NCBI GenBank assembly: GCA_003024785.1
Contig: PUQB01000041.1
Coordinates: 319,348 to 383,347, forward strand
Origin: Selaginella tamariscina
Taxonomy: Eukaryota > Streptophyta > Lycopodiopsida > Selaginellales > Selaginellaceae
DNA: 64,000 nt
Direction of reading: 5' to 3'
Below the pieces are notes generated by a model. That model did no database searches. It worked only from the letters and a program-made list of their open reading frames with translations, and was not told the origin of the DNA. The position numbers and the translations under genes were made by a program. The number at the start of each line of letters is the position of its first letter. Within the stretch, counting starts at the first letter, position 1. Shown here piece after piece: positions 12,854 through 24,221 of this stretch.

Positions 12854-14460
12854 AATCTATGGTTCTGTGCACGTGTGTAAGCCTGGGTTTCAATATTACT
12901 ACAGAATTTATAAAACTAAAATAAACTTGTTGAAAGTTTTCACATGCAATGTATATATCTACATATTAATTCATTCGTTCAAACTTATCTATATTCACAT
13001 TCAACTAGAAGAGAATAATTTTCTTCCCCATTATATGTTTAAAGATATTATATATATATGTAATGAAGTACACATATGTATATCCATATGAATAATGTAG
13101 CATTTGAAATAACATTAAATATATGCCAAATCAAATTTAAGCCATTCAATTAACATATATTTATCCAAGTTTAAACTCTAAGTTTTATAGATAAAGTTTA
13201 AAGTTAAAAAAAACTCAATTCTACCTTAAATATAAAATAATATATATTTAGTTTATTATAACATTTAAAACTATTTCAGTTTTTGATTTAAACCAAAATT
13301 CTACTGAAATTCAGGCTTAAAATAAAATATAAGCGATTTAGTTTACACAAATCTTTACTCACGGATATAAATTTTGTTATCATTAAAAATGAAACAAAAT
13401 TAAACCGTCTATATCTTTCTTAAAAGGTACTTTTAAACTCTTTTAATTAATATTTTAGAATAAAGTACTACTCAATACACACACACACACACACATACTG
13501 ATGCTTGAATATATTGGTCCTTCCAACATTAATAATAATAGCAGTAGTGCTGTTTTTCAACCAAGTACTCTTAAATTTAAGTATTTAGTAGCTAAAATTT
13601 GAAGTTAAATTTTATACACAAACACACGTTCATTCACTTGTAATGGCGTATAAAAAGTGATACTACCCTTTATTAAATTGTAGAACCCTCAATGTATAAT
13701 TATAAATATTTTTAAATAATAAAAGCCATTTTATAGAATTTAAATGACTTAAAAATAAAATAATTTTTTTTATAATAAAATGCTATATAATATAAGTGCA
13801 TGTGTTACACTTATATGTATTAATATTGGTTAATATGCGATTCTCTATGTCTTTTATGAAACATAAAAGAATGATATATCTTTTATATATATATATATGG
13901 CAATTAAACATTGAAACCCTAAACCCTATGGAATATGCATTCTCATGAACACACATATTTATGAGAATATGCTTAAATTATCAAAAAGTTTTTTTTAAAA
14001 GCTTAAGAATATACTTCTAATTTTAGAGGGAATATACTTAAAGATCCAAATAATAAGTTCTTGTAAGGATGGAATATCCGGTTTATGGAAAGGAACTAAT
14101 GAAAAATGTGTTGTTAATACTGGCTAATAAATTACATATTGTATTCAAAGTCATTAGTGATTTACGCTTCAATAATTAATTTCACATTCATATTTGTTCT
14201 TCCTGAACATGAGTGTGTGTGTGTGAGAGAGTGTATATGATGTCTGTACAAGAGAGATAGAGATAGAGAACATGTGTGTATATAAGAGAATATGTGTATA
14301 TGCAATAAGTGTGAACGCATATGCCACACTATAGCAAATACCAACATTAATAGAAGCATTTGAATGTAATACAGATAGAGAGAGAGTGCAGATATATATG
14401 TACATACATACATACATATACAGATTTATATGTACATACATACATACACACATAAACACA
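12481..14460. other. AT-rich intergenic DNA with (GT)n and (CA)n tracts
   Basis: No gene seen. It contains a (TG)n tract at about 12830-12853, (CA)n near 13478-13494, a short telomere-like AACCCTAAACCCTA near 13914, and a block (14125-14250) shared with 8205-8345. Confidence 0.6.
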
Positions 14461-14490
14461 CACCTGGTCCTGTTAAGTGCATAGTATTCC

Positions 14491-16909
14491 TCAGGTGGCT
14501 AGCCACACAATGTGGCGGGCGTGTAGCCAGTTAACAGCCACATTGATACCAATAGCGATGGCAAATGCCACGAATATGGGTGGGGACGTCCATTTCCTAA
14601 CCACCACTTTGTCCTTTGCCTCTGGGGCTGCCCAGTTCCTGTATATTGCCAATCCCATATATATCCCCAGAATCCCGATTTGGAGCGCAGTATCCCCTAT
14701 AGCCACCAGTGTTGCAGCCGCTGGCATAAGCGCAGTCACCTGATTAAATTATATTATATTAACACACGCACACACGCACACACACACATATACATACATA
14801 CATATAATATATACATTATATATATATAATGTATGTGCAGCCGCCTAGATAAAGTTGTACAGAATACACACATTTAAACACATACATGTGATTGTATATA
14901 AAGGTATATATGTTGTCTATGTATGATGTACAAAATGTGTTTATACGTTACTTTTAAGATGAAGACCCTTGATATGGATGAGAACACCTACTATCTTAAT
15001 ACTTTATACATACATACATATACAGATATATAACGTGTGTGTACACAAGTATCTACATGCATTATTTCTATGGTGTCTGGATGCTTTATATTCGATCTAT
15101 AAGAGTTCAACACGCATATAGAAGATGAGATACAAAGAACATACAGTAGAGTGAGAGATTCTTAATAATCTATCAAACATGCACATGTACATATTGTGCA
15201 TGCATTCATGATGCGGTGTAAGTGTGTTCCATAATTAGCAATATCAAGCTATACAAGTGTATAACACACAACACGCGCACACACTTAAGTATATACCAGG
15301 TCCCTGTGGCGTATGTAAGATATAATGGAGAGTATTCCGAGCATTGCTGATAGTATGCTCAGGTCCCAAAGGCTGAGGAATGAACCGAGGCCTGCAAGTG
15401 TGGCAAATCCAATGATCCATGGCTGATTTGCAGCTGCATTAGTTCTTACCGCTTCCCCTAGACTCATTATTAATGTTGATGAAGCTATTGTTTTGATTAA
15501 ACCTGTAAAAAACACTAAAATTATTGATAGTCTTACATATTCATATTATATCATGAGCATACAGACAAAAAAATTTTATGCAGGGAAGAGTACTCTCTCG
15601 CTCCCTCCCTGCGAATGTGCAATGTGAAGAATATTGTATACATATATGACTACATGGTTGTCAGGTAGCTCAATATGATGTACGTAATCACATGTATATA
15701 CATGAATACATATTCTTGCTGGATGTTGACATAGTGTATATTACGTGACTTTGTTAACATATGGTATCGTATATGGCACATGTATGAACGTGTATGTGTA
15801 TATATACACGTTTAATATGTTTATATGTGTCATATGTGATATATGTTATCTGTAATGGTAAATGACATGCATATTACATGTACATGTAGTACAGACAAAT
15901 TATATATAATATGTAAGTAATGAGTTGTGTGTAACAGAAGTGACTTTGCTAATGAAGTTATAAACTTTGACAATAATATAAAATATGTAGACACTTGATA
16001 ACGTGTGTGTGTGTGCGTGTGTGCCTGTGTTACCTGTAACAGGAGTAACTTCAACAATGAAGTTATACACATCAAGGAGGAAAAGTCCAGCCCATCCAAA
16101 GAGTGTTAGCGTCCACGCAGTTGGCTCTTTTGCATATGTTGCTAAAAATTTGATAATTATATGACCGAGTATTTTAATAAGCTCCCACACCTCCATAAAG
16201 AAACCAGGCCATCTTTGAATCTCTTCTATTATCGCTCTTCGCATTATTATTGCAATTATTGCCCCTACAAATCAAATATATAGTCCCAGATATCTACAGA
16301 CTGATATTGTGTCACTTGCCGTATGTATTATATATATACAAGGATGCCCTTAAAAAACATTGATTACACACACATATGCATATAAGTATACATGTGTGTG
16401 TTCATAACTACTATATACCAACAACCACACACGCACACGCGCGCGCGAGTATAATCCATGATATACAACAATCATATCTTATTTCAGATACATATTTTGA
16501 ATGTATCTGAAGGGTTTAGGGTTTAAGATGCACACACAGACACGCACACACGCAAACATACCTGAAGCATATAGGAGATAATTGTGGCGTTTCTCAGGCC
16601 TGAAAGCAAGATACTGAAATGGTTTCCTAAGCCGCATCTTCTTCTTGGGCGCCTCAACAGCGGAATATTCTTCATTATTACCCTGTGAAGAAGAAGCATA
16701 TACCCGGCATGAACCTGTGCGCAAATGTAGCAATTCCGGGACCCTACAAGAGCTGCGGAGCCGATTCTTATGCGTATTTGAGCAGAGAAATGCAGAAGTA
16801 TGTGAACGTAGCAATTCCGGGACTGATTGAACAGCTGAATTCCCCCTGTTTGTATTTGAACAGAAATGGGACTGCCATGGAGGCCCCTCACTGCCATGCC
16901 TATCTCCAT
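14491..16909 (-). CDS. Four-exon multi-pass membrane protein, unrecognised, possibly organelle-targeted
   Basis: Four exons on the minus strand join in phase at GT-AG sites: exon 1 to 16562 (CTTCAG|GTATG), exon 2 16264-16034, exon 3 15502-15297, exon 4 14739-14491 (TGA). From exon 1 (...RPEKRHNYLLYASG) onward there are about 250 residues with five or six hydrophobic segments: GAIIAIIM at the exon 1/2 join, FGWAGLFLLDVYNFIVEV, TIASSTLIMSL, FATLAGLGSFLSLWDLSIL with SAMLGILSIISYI, and two in exon 4, including PPIFVAFAIAIGINVAVNWL. The start is unresolved. The frame that splices correctly has no ATG before an internal one near 16640 (KKKMRLRK), while ATG 16909 is in another frame, so an indel or an upstream exon is likely. 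The N-terminal half is Ser/Arg-rich, as in a transit peptide. I do not recognise the family. The clean phases of the last three introns argue for a real gene. Confidence 0.72.
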
Positions 16910-16973
16910 TCTCGCTTACAACCCTAAAAACAGAGGATCTTGAAAAACAGATGACCCTGAACCCTAAAAACAC

Positions 16974-17475
16974 ATACCCTATAACAGAGGATTTTGAACC
17001 TCAAATATGTATACCCTAGAAACAGAGGATCTTGAACCTAAAACATATTCCATAGAAAACTTTATATTGTACGGTCCATCTTTCAGATATAAAATCGTGC
17101 TAAGGGAATATTAATAATTAAAACAAACTTAATCCGCGTCCACGGCACTAATATACCTGTGTGTGTTTATCCCTATGGAACAAGATTTTATGCGAGTAAT
17201 CTCCTATCTAAACAAAATAAAGATATATTAATAATTAATCATATTAATTCATTCTTAAATGCTTTAAACACTATAATTAACGAAGGGAGCGGTGACGCGT
17301 GATATACATGCTTAGTGTTATGTGACCGACCACCATATAAATAATGCAGACCGGATATACTCCCATTTTAATCACAATAACAATTTTGCACTTACTCACG
17401 GAATATTCCAATCCAATCTGCGTTTCGGATTAAAAACCCCACAGGCACTACTTCTTCTAAACTCGAGTGCATAGA
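16974..17475. promoter_or_regulatory. Shared intergenic region between divergent membrane-protein and CLE genes
   Basis: About 500 bp separate the two divergent genes. A good TATA box for the plus-strand gene, TATAAATA, lies at 17336-17343, about 135 bp before the CLE start codon. The left part contains repeated ACAGAGGAT / CCCTAAAAAC words, a local tandem duplication around the first exon of the minus-strand gene. Confidence 0.6.
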
Positions 17476-17715
17476 ATGTGTGGAGCCTCTCAGAATGCAG
17501 CTGCCCTTTTCTTCCTCTTCACCCTTTTTCTATTCTTGGCATCTTCAGATTCCGCTAGAATATATAAATCCGCGGCAAAGAGTAACAAAAACGACATGCA
17601 TTCCTCGAATTCCGATCTGCCAAAACTCGAAGACAGCCGAGATCTTAACTCTACTTCGTTCCTTTCATCCAAGAGGCTCGCTCCAACGGGTCCCAATCCG
17701 CTGCACAATAGATAG
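17476..17715 (+). CDS. CLE (CLAVATA3/ESR-related) signalling peptide precursor
   Basis: A 79-residue pre-propeptide. ATG 17476 was chosen because it is the first ATG and is followed at once by a strongly hydrophobic signal peptide (ALFFLFTLFLFLASSDSA, about residues 9-26). A variable, Ser/Asp/Lys-rich middle follows. Near the C-terminus is the CLE dodecapeptide RLAPTGPNPLHN, preceded by Lys and followed by one Arg and the stop. The CLE consensus is R-x-x-P-[ST]-G-P-[ND]-P-L-H-[HN]; every conserved position is present, including the Pro residues normally hydroxylated. CLE peptides are secreted, cut to 12-13 residues and bound by leucine-rich-repeat receptor kinases to control meristem size or vascular fate. 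The RL...GPNPLHN form resembles the CLV3/CLE-R (A-type) rather than the TDIF (H-type) group. No intron and no frame break. Confidence 0.93.
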   Translation: MCGASQNAAALFFLFTLFLFLASSDSARIYKSAAKSNKNDMHSSNSDLPKLEDSRDLNSTSFLSSKRLAPTGPNPLHNR

Positions 17716-19495
17716 TATCAAGGACTCCGGATATACATATAAGTTTTTGAGATTCCATCGATAGTTCTCTAACAGAGAGCATTTTGATTATGTAACTATA
17801 TAATACAAAGATTTGGTTTCGAATGCGTACAGCTTGTTCATAGTTTGGATTCTTCTTAACATGACTAATGTGTTAAACACATAGAATGGTAGTTAGTTGT
17901 TAACTCATACTATACAATATATATTATATATATGTTTGTTAAATGGATTTAAGAAACTAAACATATATGCAACTACGGATCTGGCATTGAAAAGCAAGCC
18001 TGCAAAAGATCCTCAACCATTGAAAATTCAAAGCTTAAAGTTGCAGTCCGGCATATAATAAAATAAAATATACACATATATAATATATATGTGTGTATAT
18101 ATATACATATATATATGACTACTTTGCGTTGCTTTACCGGAAACATTATCAGGGCGATAGAGATTCTTCAATATATTTTCTGTTTAAGAGTTTTTCTATT
18201 GCACGCTCCCGTCCACTCACGGAGAGTACATGCTTATCTAAAAGGGCGTGTCTTAGTAGCAATCATTAAACAGTTAAAACACGTCAATGTGCCCTTTTAC
18301 CCTTGTTGACATTGACATATAATAACTTAAGTCAATCCATATGTGTGTGTGTTTTGTGTACGTATAGGGAAAATTTTATATATACCCTTAAAGTTTGTCA
18401 AATTTATACTGAAACTTCAATTTAAAATTTTTAAAAAATAAAAAATTAATATTATTATGATGTATATATAAGATATTAAATAACATATAAATATACATAT
18501 TACATATATTAACAAATTAAACTATAATCTGCATCTTTACCTTTATCTGTAGCTCTACAAACAAAATGTGTGAGAGTTCGATTCACATTGAATACTTTAA
18601 AACCGGCATTTTTTGCATTCCATACGCATACACATATATATACACATATGCGTGATACATAAGTGTATATGTATGTATTTATATATTTGTGCATTTCTTA
18701 CCACGTAAGGGAACTCCATAGCTTGCCATGATTAATTATACTTGTATTTTTTTCTGGAGATGCCACCAGCGAATTTTATACACCATATGAGTCGTGGCGT
18801 GTGTAGACATTGTCCATGTGCGTGCGTGCATGTGTGTAATGCTTGCATCTTCTTGAAGTAGAGATAAATACTAAAATAAGTATTTTATTTATACTCATGA
18901 AATGACCATTGATTATGCATTATTTATACACATAATTATAAAGTCAGAGCTCATGATGTGTATGTATACTATACTTATATAGTTATATACACACATATTT
19001 TATATATATCTTTGAGAGTAAACATACAGACATGAATAATTATATAAAATGTAGTAAAATATGTACTCATATATATAATTTTTATTTTATTTATTATGTT
19101 TTTCTTTATACGCTACATAACTTTATTTTATTTTGTTTACTCATTTCAGCTATAAAATTGAAAGTACTTACATATATAACTATGTTAAAAATGCTAAGAA
19201 AAAGGATATATGATATTCATATAAATTTTAAATTTTAGATTTAAATGATATATTCATTTATTTGAGACTTTAATTTATATTTGACATTTTATTAATTATT
19301 TATTTAGCATTGTTTCAACTAAAATATGTAATTTTAATATTTTTTTTATATATAGATATATATAATTCATGTGAACTGCCAAAATAGGGTGGAAATCTTT
19401 TTAAAACATAGTACTTATTAAGAATTATTTAATACATTATTAATAAATATGTTAATTTCTTATATATATATATATAATAATATAATATAATAAAG
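17716..19495. other. AT-rich intergenic DNA
   Basis: No gene supported. At about 18367-18430 there is a half-copy of the MITE-like terminal sequence described at 29921-30410 (GGGAAAATTTTATATATACCC, followed by GAAACTTCAATTTAAAA). The rest is (TA)n/(CA)n-rich. Confidence 0.6.
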
Positions 19496-19500
19496 CTCCA

Positions 19501-19617
19501 GAAGATTCCGGAATACTCACTTGGCCCTAGAGCATACGTGTAAACTCCTCACACTGCCAACTGGCATCGAAGAATGCACCAGGGACTTCTAGAATCCCGC
19601 CGTTCACTATTTAAATA
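19501..19617 (+). promoter_or_regulatory. Heat-shock promoter of the intact sHSP gene
   Basis: A perfect three-unit heat-shock element GAAgaTTCcgGAA lies at 19501-19513 and a second core TTCTAGAA at 19587-19594. A TATA-like TATTTAAATA lies at 19608-19617, about 130 bp before the ATG. This is the classic layout for HSF-driven induction. The same order of elements occurs upstream of the broken copies. Confidence 0.87.
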
Positions 19618-19744
19618 ATGCATCAGAAGCCACAGAATCCACCAGAGTTTCTTCTCGCAGCGTTCTTTCTTTGTAATCTACTCGTTCTTCTTTAAAATCT
19701 TCTCCAATTTTGAGAAATTTCTGTAATTCAGCAGGCTATTTCGA

Positions 19745-20257
19745 ATGGCATTGACACCGTTCTTTGGGAGGCAGATGGGATTTTCCGATCCCTTCTTTGG
19801 GTCTGAGCTAGGGTTTCCCGATCCGTTTTCATTCAGTTCCTGGTCGGATCCCTTCCAATCTGCACTAGGAAGCTGGGGCTCGGATGACCGCTCGAGGCAG
19901 CTGGCAAGAGAGGTGAGTGCAGTGGCAAACACGCACATTGATTGGTGTGAGACTCCGGAAGCTCACGTGCTCAAGGCGGATGTTCCCGGGTTAACCAAGG
20001 ACGAGATCAAGATCCAGGTGGAGGACAACAGGGTGCTGCTCATAAGCGGAGAGAGAAAGAAGGAAGAGAGGCAGGAGAGTGACAAGTGGCACCGTGTGGA
20101 GCGTGCACATGGCAGCTTCATGAGGAGGTTGAGGCTTCCTGAGGACTCACAGATTGAGAATATCGCAGCAAAGGTCGAGAATGGGGTGCTTACCGTGACT
20201 GTTCCCAAGGTGCAGAGCAAGGCTTCTGAGCAGGTCAAGCCCATCGATGTCAAGTGA
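19745..20257 (+). CDS. Class I cytosolic small heat-shock protein (Hsp20 / alpha-crystallin), intact
   Basis: A 170-residue single-exon gene, the only undamaged member of the local family. Residues 1 to about 60 form the variable N-terminal arm, with the DPF and WSDPF words usual in class I proteins. The alpha-crystallin domain runs from about residue 62 to 155: [20 protein letters not shown], then VEDNRVLLISGER, then WHRVERAHGSFMRRLRLPED, and NGVLTVTVPK near the end. The C-terminal tail ends KPIDVK, giving the I-x-V-type anchor that binds the beta4/beta8 groove of a neighbouring subunit. The expected product is a dodecameric cytosolic chaperone that holds denatured proteins for HSP70/HSP101. 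Heat-shock elements lie about 245 and 155 bp upstream. The start is supported by conservation of MALTPFFGRQ in all copies. Confidence 0.96.
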   Translation: MALTPFFGRQMGFSDPFFGSELGFPDPFSFSSWSDPFQSALGSWGSDDRSRQLAREVSAVANTHIDWCETPEAHVLKADVPGLTKDEIKIQVEDNRVLLISGERKKEERQESDKWHRVERAHGSFMRRLRLPEDSQIENIAAKVENGVLTVTVPKVQSKASEQVKPIDVK

Positions 20258-20339
20258 GTCGAGTCAAATTTAGTCAACTCAGTCAAATGTGGTCAACTTA
20301 GGTTGTCGTTATGTAAATGATCTCTTTGCTTAGTTTAAC

Positions 20340-21540
20340 GGAGATTATGATTTAAATAATCGTCATTTCCCACGAACGAAATTATGCATATGCCACTTTT
20401 ACAAATTTAGTTTTTCATATGTATGTTGAATGTACATGTTTTTAAAAATGCAATTTAATATAAAATTAGCGGGTATAACAATGTATATTTGATTTTGATT
20501 AAAATATTAATATATCTCTTCTGGACCGCGAGCAAGCCGTCTGTTTAATTAATTTTTATAGCATAAGTCAACTAACATAAATATATTATGTTAACTAATA
20601 TAACATATGAAAAATATATCTCAAGAAAAAAAATACATATTCTGTGCTAAAAATATTAATCGAACGGTGATTGAAAATATTACAATATGTGTATCATATA
20701 CACCTACATATAACCGAACATATGCACATGCATAGAGTCTGCGTGTGTCTACTATATGCATATACATATGTGTGTGTACCAGGTTTTTAGGTCTTCTTAA
20801 AAGAAAGTGGCTATATGTATGTGTGTGTGTACTAGTTTTTTAGGTCTTCTTAAAAGAAAGTGGCAAGCGCGCCAGTTGAAAAAACAAAGAAAATTGATTT
20901 ATAAAGAAAATCTAAATTTCTGCTTGATTACCAAAGTTGAAGAAGAGAAAAATTTATGATTGCACTTTTGCATTTCCTTCTTAGAAGTCAAAATATTATT
21001 TTTTATATTAAAACGACCAAGACGACTCACGCCATCCAGACAATTCAAATAAATAAAATGTAGATATTAATATGTGTAAGGATATGCACATATGACATAT
21101 ATAATAAAAATTTAAAACTGAAAGATTTATAAAATAACATATGCACACACATTAACTTACATTTATATGTATGTGTATGTATATGCGTACATATCTGTAT
21201 TCACTAAACACAAACGAGAAACTCATACATATAATCTGCATAATTTAAGTGTCTGTGTGCGTGTTTGAGTTTCACTTTCACATGAAAGTATGTCTGAAAA
21301 ACTTACACACACACACACACACACGAGTTTAAAAGCATAGTGTTGGCGAGCCATTACGTAACTGTTAACATGTAACGAGAGGTATTTAAATGCTCCCCAT
21401 CAAAATCTATCAGGTGCACGCGTATAATGGGTCTTAGCATTTTGTATTATTGAAATATATAAATCAAAATAACTTTCTTTTATATAAATTAACCACTTTA
21501 TAACATTGTAGATGTATTAAATATTAAATGGTTAAGAAGA
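20340..21540. repeat. Duplicated AT-rich spacer between direct sHSP copies C and D
   Basis: No gene. The left part is the shared sHSP 3' flank. From about 20690 the sequence is a reverse-orientation copy of about 7250-8100 (for example 21340-21490 against 7248-7400). It contains a short local duplication: ACTAGTTTTTTAGGTCTTCT near 20830 repeats ACCAGGTTTTTAGGTCTTCT near 20778, with the same continuation. Confidence 0.65.
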
Positions 21541-21550
21541 GCATCCTCCA

Positions 21551-21679
21551 GAACATTCTAGAATATCCTTTAGCATCCTAGAATAATCCGTTGAATGACG
21601 TGTAAAATCCTTACAGTGCCAGCTGGCATGGAAGAATGCACCAGGGACTTCTAGAATCCCGCCGTTCACTATTTAAATA
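21551..21679 (+). promoter_or_regulatory. Heat-shock promoter of sHSP copy D
   Basis: A perfect GAAcaTTCtaGAA lies at 21551-21563 and TTCTAGAA at 21649-21656. TATTTAAATA lies at 21670-21679. The promoter looks as complete as that of the intact gene although the reading frame downstream is broken. Confidence 0.82.
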
Positions 21680-21784
21680 ATGCATCAGAACCCACAGAAT
21701 CCATCAGATTTTCTTCTCGCAGTATTCTTTCTTCAAAATCTTCTCAATTTGGAAAAATTTCTGTACTTCAGCAGGCTATTTCGA

Positions 21785-22315
21785 ATGGCATTGACACCGT
21801 TCTTGGGAGGCAGAGAGGATTTTCCGATCCCTTCTTTGGGTCTGAGATAGGCTTTCCCGATCCATTTTCATTCAGTTCTTGGTCGGATCCCTTCCAATCT
21901 GCACTTGTAAATTGGGGCTCGGATGACCGCTCGAGGCAGCTGGCAAGAGAGGTGAGTGCAGTGGCAAACACGCGCATTGATTGGTGTGAGACGCCGGAAG
22001 CTCACGTGCTCAAGGCGGATGTTCCCGGGTTAACCAAGGACGAAATCAAGATCCAGGTGGAGGACAACAGGGTGCTGCTCATAAGCGGAGAGAGAAAGAA
22101 GGAAGAGAGACAGGAGAGTGACAAGTGGCACCGTGTGGAGCGTGCACATGGCAGCTTCATGAGGAGGTTGAGGCTTCATGAGGAGGTTGAGGCTTCCTGA
22201 GGACTCACAGATTGAGAATATCGCAGCAAAGGTCGGGAATGGGGTGCTTACCGTGACTGTTCCCAAGGTGCAGAGCAAGGCTTCTGAGCAGGTCAAGCCC
22301 ATCGATGTCAAGTGA
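21785..22315 (+). pseudogene. Class I small heat-shock protein pseudogene, copy D
   Basis: Starts at ATG 21785 and ends at TGA 22313-22315. One T is missing in the GTTCTTGGGAGG run (near 21804; the intact copy has TTCTTTGGG), which leads to TAG near 21848. A second break is a 19-bp tandem duplication (CTTCATGAGGAGGTTGAGG twice, about 22156-22193) inside the codons for the conserved FMRRLRL segment. The rest of the alpha-crystallin domain is nearly identical to the intact copy, with one Glu to Gly change (GTCGGGAAT near 22233). With its complete heat-shock promoter, this copy should be transcribed on heat stress but cannot give a full protein. Confidence 0.92.
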
Positions 22316-22329
22316 GTCGAGTCAATTTT

Positions 22330-24200
<1,871 letters not shown>

Positions 24201-24221
24201 AACGGGAATAAGGAAACAGCT

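Noticed and set aside
14477..14743. 88-codon plus-strand frame opposite exon 4 of the membrane protein gene
   Set aside because: It is the complement of a well-supported exon with matching splice phase on the minus strand.
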